The notes under the pieces are model-generated. The model saw only the letters and a program-made list of their open reading frames with translations, had not been told where the DNA came from and ran no database searches. Both the position numbers and the translations under genes were made by a program. A stretch of DNA of 64,000 nt from positions 372,001 through 436,000 of the forward strand of contig JAUXRX010000017.1 of NCBI GenBank assembly GCA_030681645.1, read 5' to 3'. Numbering within the stretch: the stretch's first letter is position 1; every line of letters begins with the position of its first letter. This stretch comes from Archangium sp. (lineage in GTDB: Bacteria; Myxococcota; Myxococcia; Myxococcales; Myxococcaceae). Positions 35,791 through 47,323 of this stretch are shown piece by piece.

Positions 35791-36585
35791 ATGTGGGATG
35801 CTGAGGCCATGCCCCGCGTCCGCCTGGTGCTCGAGTACGACGGGACCAACTACGTAGGTTGGCAGATTCAGGAGAACGGGCCGTCGGTGCAGGGCAGGGT
35901 GATGCGGGCGATCCAGGAGCTGGTGGGCGCCCCGGTCACCCTCGTCGCCGCCGGTCGCACCGACTCGGGAGTCCATGCCCGTGGCCAGGTCGTCGCCTTT
36001 GACTCACCGCGTCAGTTGCCCCTGAAGGCGTACTGGATGGGCCTCAACTCCCTGCTTCCAGAGGACATCGCGGTGGTGAAGGCCGACGAGGTGGCCGACG
36101 ACTTCGATCCGCGGCGGTGGAGCGACGGCAAGCGGTACCGCTACCTGGTCAGCAACCGCCGGTCTCGCACCCCCCTGCGCCGGTTGACGCACTGGGAGAT
36201 CTTCCTGCCGCTCGACGTGCCCGCGATGATCGAGGCCTCGGCTCACCTGCTGGGGCGGCACGACTACTCGGCGTTTCGGGCGTCTGACTGCCAGGCCGCC
36301 CACGCCACCCGGAAGCTGACCCGGGTCGAGGTCAGCGGGGCCGCCGGAGACGAGATCAGCGTCGTGGTCGAGGGCACGGCGTTCCTCAAACACATGGTGC
36401 GCAACCTGGTCGGCACCCTCATCGACGTGGGGAAGGGGCGACATTCCCCCACATGGGTGAAGGAGGTGCTCGAGGGCCGCGATCGCACGAAGGCAGGGCC
36501 GACGGCGCCGGCGCATGGCCTGTGCCTCGATGAAGTCTTCTACGGTGCGGGTCCTCGACAGGGAGGGACGATCGATGACGACTAG
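35791..36585 (+). CDS. truA: tRNA pseudouridine synthase A
   Basis: TruA makes pseudouridine at positions 38-40 of tRNA anticodon arms. RLVLEYDGTNYVGWQ opens the fold; the catalytic Asp is residue 58 in GRTDSGVHARGQV; FLKHMVRNLVGTLIDVG is near the C-terminus. ATG 35791 is preferred because GAGGGTGAG precedes it; ATG 35809 (MPRVRL) is the other candidate but has poor spacing. The gene overlaps the next by 11 bp. Confidence 0.95.
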   Translation: MWDAEAMPRVRLVLEYDGTNYVGWQIQENGPSVQGRVMRAIQELVGAPVTLVAAGRTDSGVHARGQVVAFDSPRQLPLKAYWMGLNSLLPEDIAVVKADEVADDFDPRRWSDGKRYRYLVSNRRSRTPLRRLTHWEIFLPLDVPAMIEASAHLLGRHDYSAFRASDCQAAHATRKLTRVEVSGAAGDEISVVVEGTAFLKHMVRNLVGTLIDVGKGRHSPTWVKEVLEGRDRTKAGPTAPAHGLCLDEVFYGAGPRQGGTIDDD

Positions 36586-37339
36586 CGAACCGGCCGCCGC
36601 GAAGGCGCCCTCGATGTACGCGCGGGCCGACGCGGCCTCGCGGCAGATCGTGCTGCAGATCGGGCTGGGCGTGGTCGCGTTCGTGCTCGGCAGCATCCTC
36701 TCGGTCGGCGCTTCGGCGCGCATCGGTGAGCGGTTGGGCCCCCTGGAGAGCGACTGGGCGGCGCTCGTGTTCCGGTGGGTGTTCGAGCGGCTGTGGCTGG
36801 TCACCCTGGTGCCGCTCTTCGGGTACGCGATTGGCCGCTTCACCGAGATCAAGCCGACGCGGTTCGCGCTCACGGCGGCGATCTCGGGCGAGACGTTTTC
36901 GGTGCTGCTCGTCACCGCGATCAACGGGTTCGACTATCTGCTCGATGACACGGCCGCGCTGATCGGGCGCGGGGCGACGCTGTTCCTGGGCATGGTGGTC
37001 ACTGCGCGGGCCGTGCAGGCGGGGAAAGACGCGGCGGCTGCGGCGCAGGTCGAGGCCAACGTGATCGCTGCGAGGCGGAAGGCCGAGTACGCGGAGTTCC
37101 TGGCGGCGGCTGAAGGGAAGGGCGAGACCTCGAGTGCGGCCGGCGCGCCGGCTCCCGCGGCGGCGACTGAGACTGCTCCTGCGGCTCCTGCGACTGCTCC
37201 TGCGGCGGCGACTGCTCCTGCGGCGACTGCTCCTGCGGGGGAGACTGCTCCTGCCGCGGCTTCTGGTCCGGCGGTTGATGCGAACCCTGCGCCCGAGGTG
37301 GTTCGCCCTCTCCCCCGCGGGGGAGAGGGAGACACTTGA
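36575..37339 (+). CDS. Membrane protein with Ala/Pro-rich C-terminal tail, unknown
   Basis: A 254-residue protein starting at ATG 36575 after GGGAGGGA, overlapping the end of truA. Three or four hydrophobic segments lie at about residues 24-45, 70-90, 92-118 and 123-145. A charged helix (ARRKAEYAEFLAAAEGK) follows, then a low-complexity Ala/Pro/Thr tail of some 60 residues. The last ten codons (RPLPRGGEGDT) come from a REP-like repeat. The function is unknown. Confidence 0.7.
   Translation: MTTSEPAAAKAPSMYARADAASRQIVLQIGLGVVAFVLGSILSVGASARIGERLGPLESDWAALVFRWVFERLWLVTLVPLFGYAIGRFTEIKPTRFALTAAISGETFSVLLVTAINGFDYLLDDTAALIGRGATLFLGMVVTARAVQAGKDAAAAAQVEANVIAARRKAEYAEFLAAAEGKGETSSAAGAPAPAAATETAPAAPATAPAAATAPAATAPAGETAPAAASGPAVDANPAPEVVRPLPRGGEGDT
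37305..37330. repeat. REP-like palindrome, copy 3 (short)
   Basis: ccctctcccccgcgggggag is a perfect palindrome core in the last codons of the membrane protein gene, 24 bp from the end of clpB on the other strand. Confidence 0.7.
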
Positions 37340-37353
37340 TTACGATCAGTTGC

Positions 37354-39948
<2,595 letters not shown>

Positions 39949-40157
39949 GTCACCGAAAGTAAGGCCCGATCTGACACGCGCAAGCAGGCGGGCCCGGCCG
40001 ATGCACCCGTTTGATTGAATTAGAAGTCCTACTTACGGCGCAACGCGTCACGAAATCCAAGGGAAATCGTGGGGTTCCGCCGTGTCTGTGCTTGTGGTGA
40101 GAACAGCGCTCATGTAATGGCGGCGACGGAAGTCACTCGGCCCTTGGGGGGACCAAC

Positions 40158-40745
40158 TTGGAATCGCACGGCGGATATCTGTGCCAGTACTCGGATGTCG
40201 ACGCGGCGTGGCTGCAGCACATCGCCCGCCTGTCACTCGAGGAAGATGGCCAGTCTGGTGACGATGCGGGGCTCCTGGTGACGGTGCTCGGCGGGCCGCG
40301 AATCGCGCGCTTCGCCTGGGACGCGCCCTTTACCTACGGCCGGCAGGGCGCGCGGTGGTACCTCACGCACCACGCGCTGGCGCGCAGGCTCTCCGAGCAC
40401 CTGCGGGTGACGGTGCACGCGTACGCCTTCGATCCCGACGAGGTCGAGCAGGTGATCGCGTACGCCAACGGCCGGCGGGTCGGCGGCGAGGTGCTCCGCT
40501 ACGAAGACGCCGAACTGCCCGAAGACGAGAACGACGACCGGGCCTTCGAGAAGCTGCAGCAGAAGTGGCCACTGGGCTACGTCGCCCGAGTGCTCGGCAT
40601 CGATCGCGAGGAACTGCTGCGCATTCCGCGCAAGTCGTCCGCGCTGATCGAGCTGAACCGGCACCAGGAGCCCAAGCCCTTGTGGCAGCTCTTTCCGGAG
40701 CGGGTTCAAGCCCTTCGACGACACGAGCTCTTCGCCGCACGCTAG
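40158..40745 (+). CDS. Conserved-looking protein of unknown function
   Basis: A 195-residue soluble protein starting at TTG 40158. No signal peptide or membrane segment. The mid region (VTVHAYAFDPDEVEQVIAY) and RAFEKLQQKWPLGYVARVLG suggest an alpha/beta fold. I recognise no family. It is divergent from clpB across a 209-bp gap and convergent with the next gene. The start is uncertain; only a weak purine run lies upstream. Confidence 0.6.
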   Translation: MESHGGYLCQYSDVDAAWLQHIARLSLEEDGQSGDDAGLLVTVLGGPRIARFAWDAPFTYGRQGARWYLTHHALARRLSEHLRVTVHAYAFDPDEVEQVIAYANGRRVGGEVLRYEDAELPEDENDDRAFEKLQQKWPLGYVARVLGIDREELLRIPRKSSALIELNRHQEPKPLWQLFPERVQALRRHELFAAR

Positions 40746-40760
40746 GCCCCGTCGGGACGG

Positions 40761-41372
40761 TCAGGGGTCGGCGCGGCCCAGGGCCGTGCGCAAGGTCTCC
40801 GAGCGGAAGTAGTTCCCCAGCGTCACGAAGCCCGCGACCATCACCAGGGTCCACAGGCCGCTCGCCGCCGACGCGAGGAAGGTGCCCACCACGCTCGCGG
40901 AGTGGGCGTCAGGCACGCCTTCGCGCACCATCGCCTTCGAGACCTCCTCGAGCGTGGTGCGAACGATCACCAGGTTCTCCGCGCCGTCGATCGATCTGAG
41001 GATCGCGGCGGCCAGCGCGGCCCGGCCGAGGAGCTCGGCGACCGCGGGCCTGCCGTCGGGCGAGACGCGCAGCCGCATGCCCATGATGAACACCAGCCCC
41101 GCGGCCGCCGCCAGCGCCAGCGAGGTGATCATGCGCCAGGGCATCAAGCCCGCGAGCGCGGCGCGGTAGCCGGTAGCCGACGCGAGGGCCAGCTGGCGCT
41201 GCACCAGCGGGGAGATGCCCCAGCCCGGCAGCGTGGCCTGGCTGTCGTTGAGCGGAGCCGGCTCGTCGAAGGTGAAGGCCGCGTGCGCGTCGAAGGCCGC
41301 GACGATCGCCACCTGGAAGCCCACCACGACGGCCGCCGAGAGGGCCCAGCGATAGGAGCCGGGGAGCGACAC
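40761..41372 (-). CDS. Inner-membrane protein of unknown function
   Basis: A 203-residue protein with hydrophobic segments at about 7-27, 77-97 and 170-190, and a shorter one near 110. The first loop carries SQATLPGWGISPLVQRQLALA. No family is recognised. Its ATG directly follows the stop of the DUF1844 gene, so it is cotranscribed with the two small genes upstream of it. Confidence 0.65.
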   Translation of the reverse strand: MSLPGSYRWALSAAVVVGFQVAIVAAFDAHAAFTFDEPAPLNDSQATLPGWGISPLVQRQLALASATGYRAALAGLMPWRMITSLALAAAAGLVFIMGMRLRVSPDGRPAVAELLGRAALAAAILRSIDGAENLVIVRTTLEEVSKAMVREGVPDAHSASVVGTFLASAASGLWTLVMVAGFVTLGNYFRSETLRTALGRADP

Positions 41373-41666
41373 TCAGGCTTTCGTGTTGCTCTTCTCGACG
41401 AAGCGCAGGCGCAGATCGGAGAGGACCGAGGAGAAGAGCTGTTCCTCTTCGGCAGACAGGTTGCCGCGCGTCTTCTCACGCAGGAGCGCCAGCACGTCGA
41501 TCGACTGGCGGGCGAGGGTGAGATCGACGGTGATCACCCCCGTCTCGGGGTTCTGGTGCACCCCGAGGTGAATCAGCGCCGACGACGCGAGGCCGAGCAC
41601 GAACGCGCTGAACGTCAGCGTCTCGCCGCCCTGCTGCATGGTGAAGGTCTCACCGGTCGTCGGCAT
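41373..41666 (-). CDS. DUF1844 family protein
   Basis: A 97-residue protein. FSAFVLGLASSALIHLG then an Asp/Leu-rich helix (DLTLARQSIDVLALLREKTRGNL, quoted here as DLTLARQSIDVL and LREKTRGNL) match DUF1844. The role of this family is unknown. It is 8 bp downstream of a 63-residue gene and directly upstream of a membrane protein gene, forming a compact minus-strand operon. Confidence 0.8.
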   Translation of the reverse strand: MPTTGETFTMQQGGETLTFSAFVLGLASSALIHLGVHQNPETGVITVDLTLARQSIDVLALLREKTRGNLSAEEEQLFSSVLSDLRLRFVEKSNTKA

Positions 41667-41674
41667 GGGGGTGA

Positions 41675-41866
41675 TTACTCAGCACCCTCGTTGAGGTCCT
41701 CGTCGAGGATGTATTCCTCGGCCTCGGCCTGGACGCGCTCGCCCTTCTCAGCGACGTCGGGGAGGGTCTTGAGGTGCTTCTCGAAGGCCTTCTCGTCGAC
41801 GAGGCCGAGCTTCATGTAGCGCTCGACGGTGCGCTTGTCGGAGTAACGGGCTTCGATCTCGCTCAC
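41675..41866 (-). CDS. Small acidic protein, unknown
   Basis: A 63-residue protein with start GTG 41866 after a strong AAGGAGAAG. It is acidic and helical (KRTVERYMKLGLVDEKAFEKH) and has no membrane segment. It is the first gene of a three-gene minus-strand group with the DUF1844 protein. The clear ribosome site and short spacing support a real gene. Confidence 0.7.
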   Translation of the reverse strand: MSEIEARYSDKRTVERYMKLGLVDEKAFEKHLKTLPDVAEKGERVQAEAEEYILDEDLNEGAE

Positions 41867-41917
41867 GGGTACTTCTCCTTGGGTGGTGCAGCCGCGGACG
41901 GCTTATAGCAGGGGCGC

Positions 41918-42553
41918 ATGCCTCACAAGCTCCCTCGTGGGTTGTACGCCCTGCTCGATGACTCAGTGCGCCCGGCGCTGCCGATGGTGGAAAAGGCGCG
42001 CGCGGTGATCGAGGCCGGCGTGGGCGTGCTGCAGCTGCGCCTGGAGCAGACGCCCGATCGGGTAGCGCTCCCGCTGATTCGCGAGGTGGTGGCGCTGGCC
42101 CGCCCCTCGGGCGTGCTGGTGATCGTCAACGATCGGGTCGACCTGGCGCTGGCGGGTGGGGCGCACGGCGTTCACCTGGGGGCTGACGATCTCCCCGTGG
42201 ACGTGGCGCGCAGGCTGCTGGGCCCCGACGCGCTGATCGGCGCCACCACGCGCACGCTGGCCGACATCGAGGCGGCGAAGGCGCTGGGGGCGGATCACGT
42301 GGGCCTGGGGCCCCTCTTCACGACCTCCACCAAGCAGGTCGCCCATGCGCCCCTCGGGCTCGAGGTCTTCGGGGCGATCGCCCGGAGCTCTCCGCTCCCG
42401 GTGGTGGGCATCGCGGGGATCACCCTCGAGACGATCGGGCAGGTGGCAGCGGCCGGGGCGTGGTGCGCCGCGGTGGCGGGGGACCTCTTGAATTCAGGGG
42501 ACCTGGTTTCTCGCGCTCGCGCGCTGCAGGGGGCATTCTCGAGCTCCAGATGA
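41918..42553 (+). CDS. thiE: Thiamine-phosphate synthase
   Basis: ThiE joins the pyrimidine and thiazole halves of thiamine phosphate in a TIM barrel. LYALLDD, GVLQLRLEQTP, VIVNDRVDLAL, GVHLGADDLPVD and HVGLGPLFTTSTK are family motifs. At 211 residues it is the normal size. The 51-bp gap upstream is too short for a TPP riboswitch. Its stop overlaps the start of the amidase gene. Confidence 0.93.
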   Translation: MPHKLPRGLYALLDDSVRPALPMVEKARAVIEAGVGVLQLRLEQTPDRVALPLIREVVALARPSGVLVIVNDRVDLALAGGAHGVHLGADDLPVDVARRLLGPDALIGATTRTLADIEAAKALGADHVGLGPLFTTSTKQVAHAPLGLEVFGAIARSSPLPVVGIAGITLETIGQVAAAGAWCAAVAGDLLNSGDLVSRARALQGAFSSSR

Positions 42554-43311
42554 TGAAGCACCACGCGCACCCCAGGCGGCCGTCGATCGCCATCACGCCC
42601 GACGCCAGCCTCGCGACCCCCGAGTCGCCTTTCGTGAAGTACGACCTGAAGGCGGCCTACGCCGACGCGGTGCTGCGGGCGGGCGGGTTGCCCTTCATCG
42701 TGCCGTACACGGAAGATCGCGCGCTGATCGAGCAGTACCTCGATCGCGTGTCGGGTCTGCTGATCACCGGCGGCGCCTTCGACATTCCTCCCGAGATGTA
42801 CGGTGAGCAGAGCAAGCCGGGGCTGGGCGTGATCAAGCAGGGCCGCACCCACTTCGAGCTCGCGGTGCTCAAGCTCGCCCTCCAGCGGAAGCTCCCCGTG
42901 CTCGGCATCTGCGGCGGCATGCAGCTGCTCAACGTCGCGTTCGGGGGAACGCTGATCCAGGACATCGCCACCGAGCTGCCGGCCGCGCGCGCTCACGAGC
43001 AGAAGCACGACCGCACCCAGCCGCAGCACCCCATCGAGGTCAAAGACCAGACCGTGCTGGCGGAGTGCCTGGGCGGGAAGGGGCAGGTGATGGTCAACTC
43101 CACCCACCACCAGGCGGTGAAGGCCGTCGGGCCGGGCCTGATCGCCAGCGCCACCTCACCCGACGGGGTCGTGGAAGCCATTGAAAGCACTGCGAAAGAC
43201 CAGTTCGCGCTCGGCGTGCAGTGGCACCCGGAGCTGATGCTCGACACGGTGCCGCCCAACCTCGGCATCTACAAACTCTTCGTTCACCGCGCGCGGGACA
43301 GGCGGCACTGA
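42550..43311 (+). CDS. Class I glutamine amidotransferase-like hydrolase (peptidase C26)
   Basis: A 253-residue member of the gamma-glutamyl hydrolase branch that includes PuuD. The catalytic Cys lies in LGICGGMQLLNVAFGG, the His in QWHPELM and LLITGGAFDI comes earlier. ATG 42550 overlaps the thiE stop (gATGATG); the next ATG (42553) is an alternative. The substrate is uncertain: gamma-glutamyl-GABA or another gamma-glutamyl amide. No polyamine pathway gene is nearby. Confidence 0.88.
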   Translation: MMKHHAHPRRPSIAITPDASLATPESPFVKYDLKAAYADAVLRAGGLPFIVPYTEDRALIEQYLDRVSGLLITGGAFDIPPEMYGEQSKPGLGVIKQGRTHFELAVLKLALQRKLPVLGICGGMQLLNVAFGGTLIQDIATELPAARAHEQKHDRTQPQHPIEVKDQTVLAECLGGKGQVMVNSTHHQAVKAVGPGLIASATSPDGVVEAIESTAKDQFALGVQWHPELMLDTVPPNLGIYKLFVHRARDRRH

Positions 43312-43412
43312 GTTCGCCTGACAAGTACGTACCCAAACCACAGACAATCGAAGTGCTTCCGCTGCAATACTCTGCCCCGGTCGTTCGGGCCGATGACCCT
43401 GAGGTCCCCACC

Positions 43413-46400
43413 ATGAATCCAGTCCATCTTGCGTCTCGCCACCTCCTGTTGGCGTGCGCCCTCATGTTCGTCGCGGGCTGCACGTGCGATCCGGCCGTCA
43501 ACCCCAACGCTGACGGCGGTGGTGGCAGCGGGGGGAGCGGGGGCGGCATCGTCGGCGGCGGCTCGGGCGGCGGAGGCACGGGCACCGGCGGCTTCGGCGG
43601 CGGCGGTGATGACGGCGGCGCGGGCGTCGATCCCACCGACCCGAACAACGCCACGAAGGACACCGACTGCGACGGCCTGAGCGATCAGGAAGAGTTCAGC
43701 AACATCTACGCGGGCGGGCAGAAGACGAACCCCGCGGTGGCCGACACGGACGGCGACGGCATTCTCGATGGGGTCGAGGCGGGGCACCTGACGTCGGTCT
43801 CGGCGGCCTGCACCTCGTACACGGGCGACGCAGACCCGATGTCGCGCACCAACCCGACCGCCACCGACAGCGACGCTGACGGCATTCCGGACGGCGTGGA
43901 AGACGCCAGCCACAACGGCCGGGCCGAGCCGACCGAGACCGACGCGATCAACCCCGACACCGACATGGACGGCCTCGCCGACGGCGCGGAAGACGCGAAC
44001 CGCAACGGCACGGTGGACACGGGCGAGACCAACCCGCGGCTGCGTGACACCGACGGCGACTTCATCGGCGACGGCATCGAGATCAACACCACGATGACCA
44101 ACCCGCTGCTGCGCGACACCGACGGCGACACCTGCTCGGACGGCGCGGAAGACTTCAACCAGAACGGCATGGTCGACATGGGCGAGACCAGCCCCAGCCT
44201 GGCGACCGACTGCGGCCCGGCGGTGAACCCCGACACCGACATGGACGGGCTCCCCAACCGCATCGAAGATCGCAACGGCAACGGCATGGTCGACGCGGGC
44301 GAGACCGACCCCGCGATTGCAGACACCGACGGCGACGGGCTCAGTGACGGCATCGAAGACGCGAACCACAACGGCACCCGCGAGGGCAACGAGACGAACC
44401 CGCTGCGAAGGGACACGGACTGCGACGGCCTGCTCGACGGCCCCACGATGGGCATGGTGCGCGGTGAAGACGCGAACTCGAACGGCATGCTCGACCTGGG
44501 CGAGACCGACCCGCGCCGCGCCGACACCGATGGCGACGGCGTGTCTGACGGCGTCGAGAGCGGGCTCATCACCGCGAACATCGCCGACGCGGTGAACTGC
44601 ACGGCGGTGGCGGTCGACGCTGATCCGGCGACCACCACCAACCCGGGCAACTCCGACAGCGACGGCGACGGCATCTCGGACGGCGCGGAAGACACGAACC
44701 AGAACGGCCGCGTCGATCCCGGCGAGCTGAACCCGAACAACCCGGCCGACGGCATTCTGCCCGATGGCGGCGTCGCTCCGGCGGGCGCGGTGTGCACGGT
44801 GATGAACCTTCGGCCGGTGCTGTTCAAGTCAGAGGGAGATCCCGACATCCAGCTCGGGCTCCCGGCGCAGTTCACCGAGGTCAACACCGTCGCGGTGGGC
44901 GGCCAGACGAAGGGCATCATCGGCTTCGACCCGACCAACAACGTGGCGTTCGTGGCCTGGCGGCAGGCGGCCCCCGGGGCGGCCACCACCCCCACCGCAG
45001 ACGAAGCGGCGCTGCGCCCGACCCTCAACGGCATCGGTGCGATCACCAACGCGACCACGCAGACCTTCACCAGCTGGGACAACCTCCCCGCGCTGCAGGG
45101 CTTCTACGACATGGCGGGTGGGGCTGACCTCAAGGCCCGCGCCAACGCGATCGCCGACGGCATGGTGGGGGCGGGCGCAGGCACGCTCATGGGCATGGCT
45201 GGAGTCACCGGCCCCTTCAAGCTGCAGGTCGAGTTCCTCCACCGCACCAACACGGCGGTGGTGGTGATCGTCGCCATCACGCCGCTGGCGAACTACTCGG
45301 GCGCGCCGCTCTTCAACATGAGCGATGCCGCGGGCGGCTCGGCGCTGGCGCAGTTCGGCGATCCGAACGCGTACCAGTGCGAGGTGTTCGCGCCGGGCAG
45401 CGGCAAGGTCGACTTCCTCTTCGTGGTCGACGACAGCTGCTCGATGGCGAGTTCCCAGAACGCGCTGGCGAGCACGGCCGCCGCGGTGCAGGCGCAGCTG
45501 GCGAACTCCACGCTCGACTGGCGAATCGCCCTGGTGACCTCCTCCTACTCGCGAGGCGGGACGACCCGGAACCAGGACGTGGTGCGCGGCTTTACCCGCG
45601 AGATCGACCAGTTCAGATCGTGGCTGACTGAGAATTCGAACTGCGTGGGCATGGTCTGCACCAACGTCACCGGCGCGACGCCGGCGTGCTGGGGCAGCGG
45701 CACCAACGGCGGCTGCTGGGTCACCACGGGCGGCAGTGGCACCGAGCGGATCCTCGAGTCGGGGGCCCGCGCGATGACCACGCTCACCCCCGTGCCCGCG
45801 GCAGGCGCACCCGACGTGGTGGGCAAGTTCCGCAACGGCGCGCAGGTGGTGGTGATTCTCATCGGTGACGCGGACGATCAGTCGGCGTACAGCGCGGCGC
45901 AGTTCTCGACCTTCTTCGGCACGCTCAACTCGACGCTGGGCACGCACGTCAACCGCGTCGGCCCCGTGCCGGTGCACGGCATCATCTGCCCCGTGGGGCA
46001 GACCTGTAACGGTGAGCCCCAGAACGTGGACAACGGGGCGGTGATCACGGCGCGCGGAGGCGTGCGTGGCGACATCACCACGCCCGCGTCGATCGTGAAC
46101 GCGGTGGGGCTGATCATGAACTCGGCGATCGCTTCGGCTGGCTACCGCATGCAGAAGCCGCCCATCGGCGCGTCGGTGAAGGTGGCCATGGACTCGGTCA
46201 CCGACCCGGCCATGTGCAACAAGGACAACATTCCGCGCAGCCGCGCCGACGGCTTCGACTTCGACGGCATCAACCGGTCGATCTCGTTCTTCGGGGCGTG
46301 CCGGCCGGCCGCGAGCACGTCGCTGGCGGCGGTCTCATACCGGTACTGGATCGACACGACCCCGAACCCGGGCGGCAACCCGCCTCCGTGCAGCACCGAC

Positions 46401-46838
46401 ACCACGTACTACGACCCGACCGATCCGGACTTCTGCCGGGGACGGCTGGCGTGCGATCGCACCACCAACACCTGCGAGTGCCCGGCTGACTGCGGCGGCA
46501 ACGCGCCCCCCGGCATGGTGTGCGACACGAACAAGCTGGTCTGCGACTTCGTGTGCACCAGCGACTGCGCGGGCTCGTGCAGCCAGTTCGAGACCTGCGA
46601 CGTGGCGAGCTGCACCTGCAACTGCCGCCAGGCGGCGTCGTGCCCGGTGGGCTACACGTTCCAGAACACCGGCAGCGTGTGCGGCTGCGTCTGCAACACG
46701 GCGGCGCTCAACTGCGGCCCCACGTACAACGCCGACCCGCTGGCCTGCAGCTGCGTGTGCAAGTCTGATTGCGGCGGCTGCCCCGAGCTGACGACCTGCA
46801 ACCAGTCGACCTGCAGCTGCACGAGCGGCATCAACTGA
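43413..46838 (+). CDS. Large VWA lipoprotein with thrombospondin-3-type calcium repeats
   Basis: A 1141-residue lipoprotein: LLLACALMFVAGC ends in a lipobox Cys. Residues 30-65 are Gly-rich. About residues 75-460 hold tandem aspartate-rich units of DTDGDGxxDGxEDxNxNGxxD form, like calcium-binding thrombospondin type 3 repeats. From about residue 665 (VDFLFVVDDSCSMASS) a VWA domain begins with an intact DxSxS metal site. The last 150 residues are Cys-rich. It is probably a surface adhesion protein. It begins 101 bp after the amidase. A longer in-frame start at 43221 would have no signal peptide. Confidence 0.85.
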   Translation: MNPVHLASRHLLLACALMFVAGCTCDPAVNPNADGGGGSGGSGGGIVGGGSGGGGTGTGGFGGGGDDGGAGVDPTDPNNATKDTDCDGLSDQEEFSNIYAGGQKTNPAVADTDGDGILDGVEAGHLTSVSAACTSYTGDADPMSRTNPTATDSDADGIPDGVEDASHNGRAEPTETDAINPDTDMDGLADGAEDANRNGTVDTGETNPRLRDTDGDFIGDGIEINTTMTNPLLRDTDGDTCSDGAEDFNQNGMVDMGETSPSLATDCGPAVNPDTDMDGLPNRIEDRNGNGMVDAGETDPAIADTDGDGLSDGIEDANHNGTREGNETNPLRRDTDCDGLLDGPTMGMVRGEDANSNGMLDLGETDPRRADTDGDGVSDGVESGLITANIADAVNCTAVAVDADPATTTNPGNSDSDGDGISDGAEDTNQNGRVDPGELNPNNPADGILPDGGVAPAGAVCTVMNLRPVLFKSEGDPDIQLGLPAQFTEVNTVAVGGQTKGIIGFDPTNNVAFVAWRQAAPGAATTPTADEAALRPTLNGIGAITNATTQTFTSWDNLPALQGFYDMAGGADLKARANAIADGMVGAGAGTLMGMAGVTGPFKLQVEFLHRTNTAVVVIVAITPLANYSGAPLFNMSDAAGGSALAQFGDPNAYQCEVFAPGSGKVDFLFVVDDSCSMASSQNALASTAAAVQAQLANSTLDWRIALVTSSYSRGGTTRNQDVVRGFTREIDQFRSWLTENSNCVGMVCTNVTGATPACWGSGTNGGCWVTTGGSGTERILESGARAMTTLTPVPAAGAPDVVGKFRNGAQVVVILIGDADDQSAYSAAQFSTFFGTLNSTLGTHVNRVGPVPVHGIICPVGQTCNGEPQNVDNGAVITARGGVRGDITTPASIVNAVGLIMNSAIASAGYRMQKPPIGASVKVAMDSVTDPAMCNKDNIPRSRADGFDFDGINRSISFFGACRPAASTSLAAVSYRYWIDTTPNPGGNPPPCSTDTTYYDPTDPDFCRGRLACDRTTNTCECPADCGGNAPPGMVCDTNKLVCDFVCTSDCAGSCSQFETCDVASCTCNCRQAASCPVGYTFQNTGSVCGCVCNTAALNCGPTYNADPLACSCVCKSDCGGCPELTTCNQSTCSCTSGIN

Positions 46839-46861
46839 CCGCAGCGGACGACGATTCGCGG

Positions 46862-47323
46862 ATGGTCCTGCTGATGGACTGTGAGAGTCCCATCGAGGCC
46901 ATCGGCGTTCGGTCGATGCTCGAGGCGCAGGGCATCGCCTGCGTGGTCACGGGCGACCAGCAGTCGTACTTCGCCAGCTGGACGCCCGCCGCGACGATCC
47001 AGCCCCGGGTGATGGTGGCGCCCGGCGATCTCGAGCGGGCGCGCGCGTTCCTGGCGGGCAAGGCGGAACACGAGACGACCGGCGCCCCGCTCGAAGGAGC
47101 GCTGTGCCCCGTGCATGAGGCGCAGGCCATCGCGACCTGCGCCCGATGCGGGACCTTCCTGTGCGTGACCTGCAGGACCATGGGCTCGCCTCCCGTCTGC
47201 GACGCGTGTATCGAGGCTGAAGCAATGCCCGCGCGTGAGCCTGCGAAGTCGCCGAAGACGTTCTTCGCGGTGCTCGCGCTGCTGGTGTTGCTGACGCTGT
47301 TGCTGCGGGGCCTGTTCAGCTAG
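46862..47323 (+). CDS. DUF2007-like protein with B-box-type zinc finger and C-terminal membrane helix
   Basis: A 153-residue protein. The N-terminus (VLLMDCESPIEAIGVRSML) resembles the DUF2007 putative signal-transducing fold. A zinc finger follows at about 80-118 with CPVHEAQAIATCARC and LCVTC..CDAC, like a B-box. A single hydrophobic helix (FAVLALLVLLTLLLRG) ends the protein. A tail-anchored cytoplasmic adaptor is likely. The stop shares CTAG with the opposite GGDEF gene. Confidence 0.75.
   Translation: MVLLMDCESPIEAIGVRSMLEAQGIACVVTGDQQSYFASWTPAATIQPRVMVAPGDLERARAFLAGKAEHETTGAPLEGALCPVHEAQAIATCARCGTFLCVTCRTMGSPPVCDACIEAEAMPAREPAKSPKTFFAVLALLVLLTLLLRGLFS

Noticed and set aside
39949..40157. 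Heat-shock promoter for clpB
   Set aside because: I compared the gap with sigma-32-type consensus on the minus strand and found only weak partial matches.
41867..41917. TPP riboswitch upstream of thiE
   Set aside because: Only 51 bp lie before thiE and no CTGAGA thi-box element is seen.
43640..44760. CRISPR-like regular repeat within the Asp-rich lipoprotein
   Set aside because: The repeated DNA is the coding of tandem DxDxDG units with variable spacing and an open frame, so it is a protein repeat.
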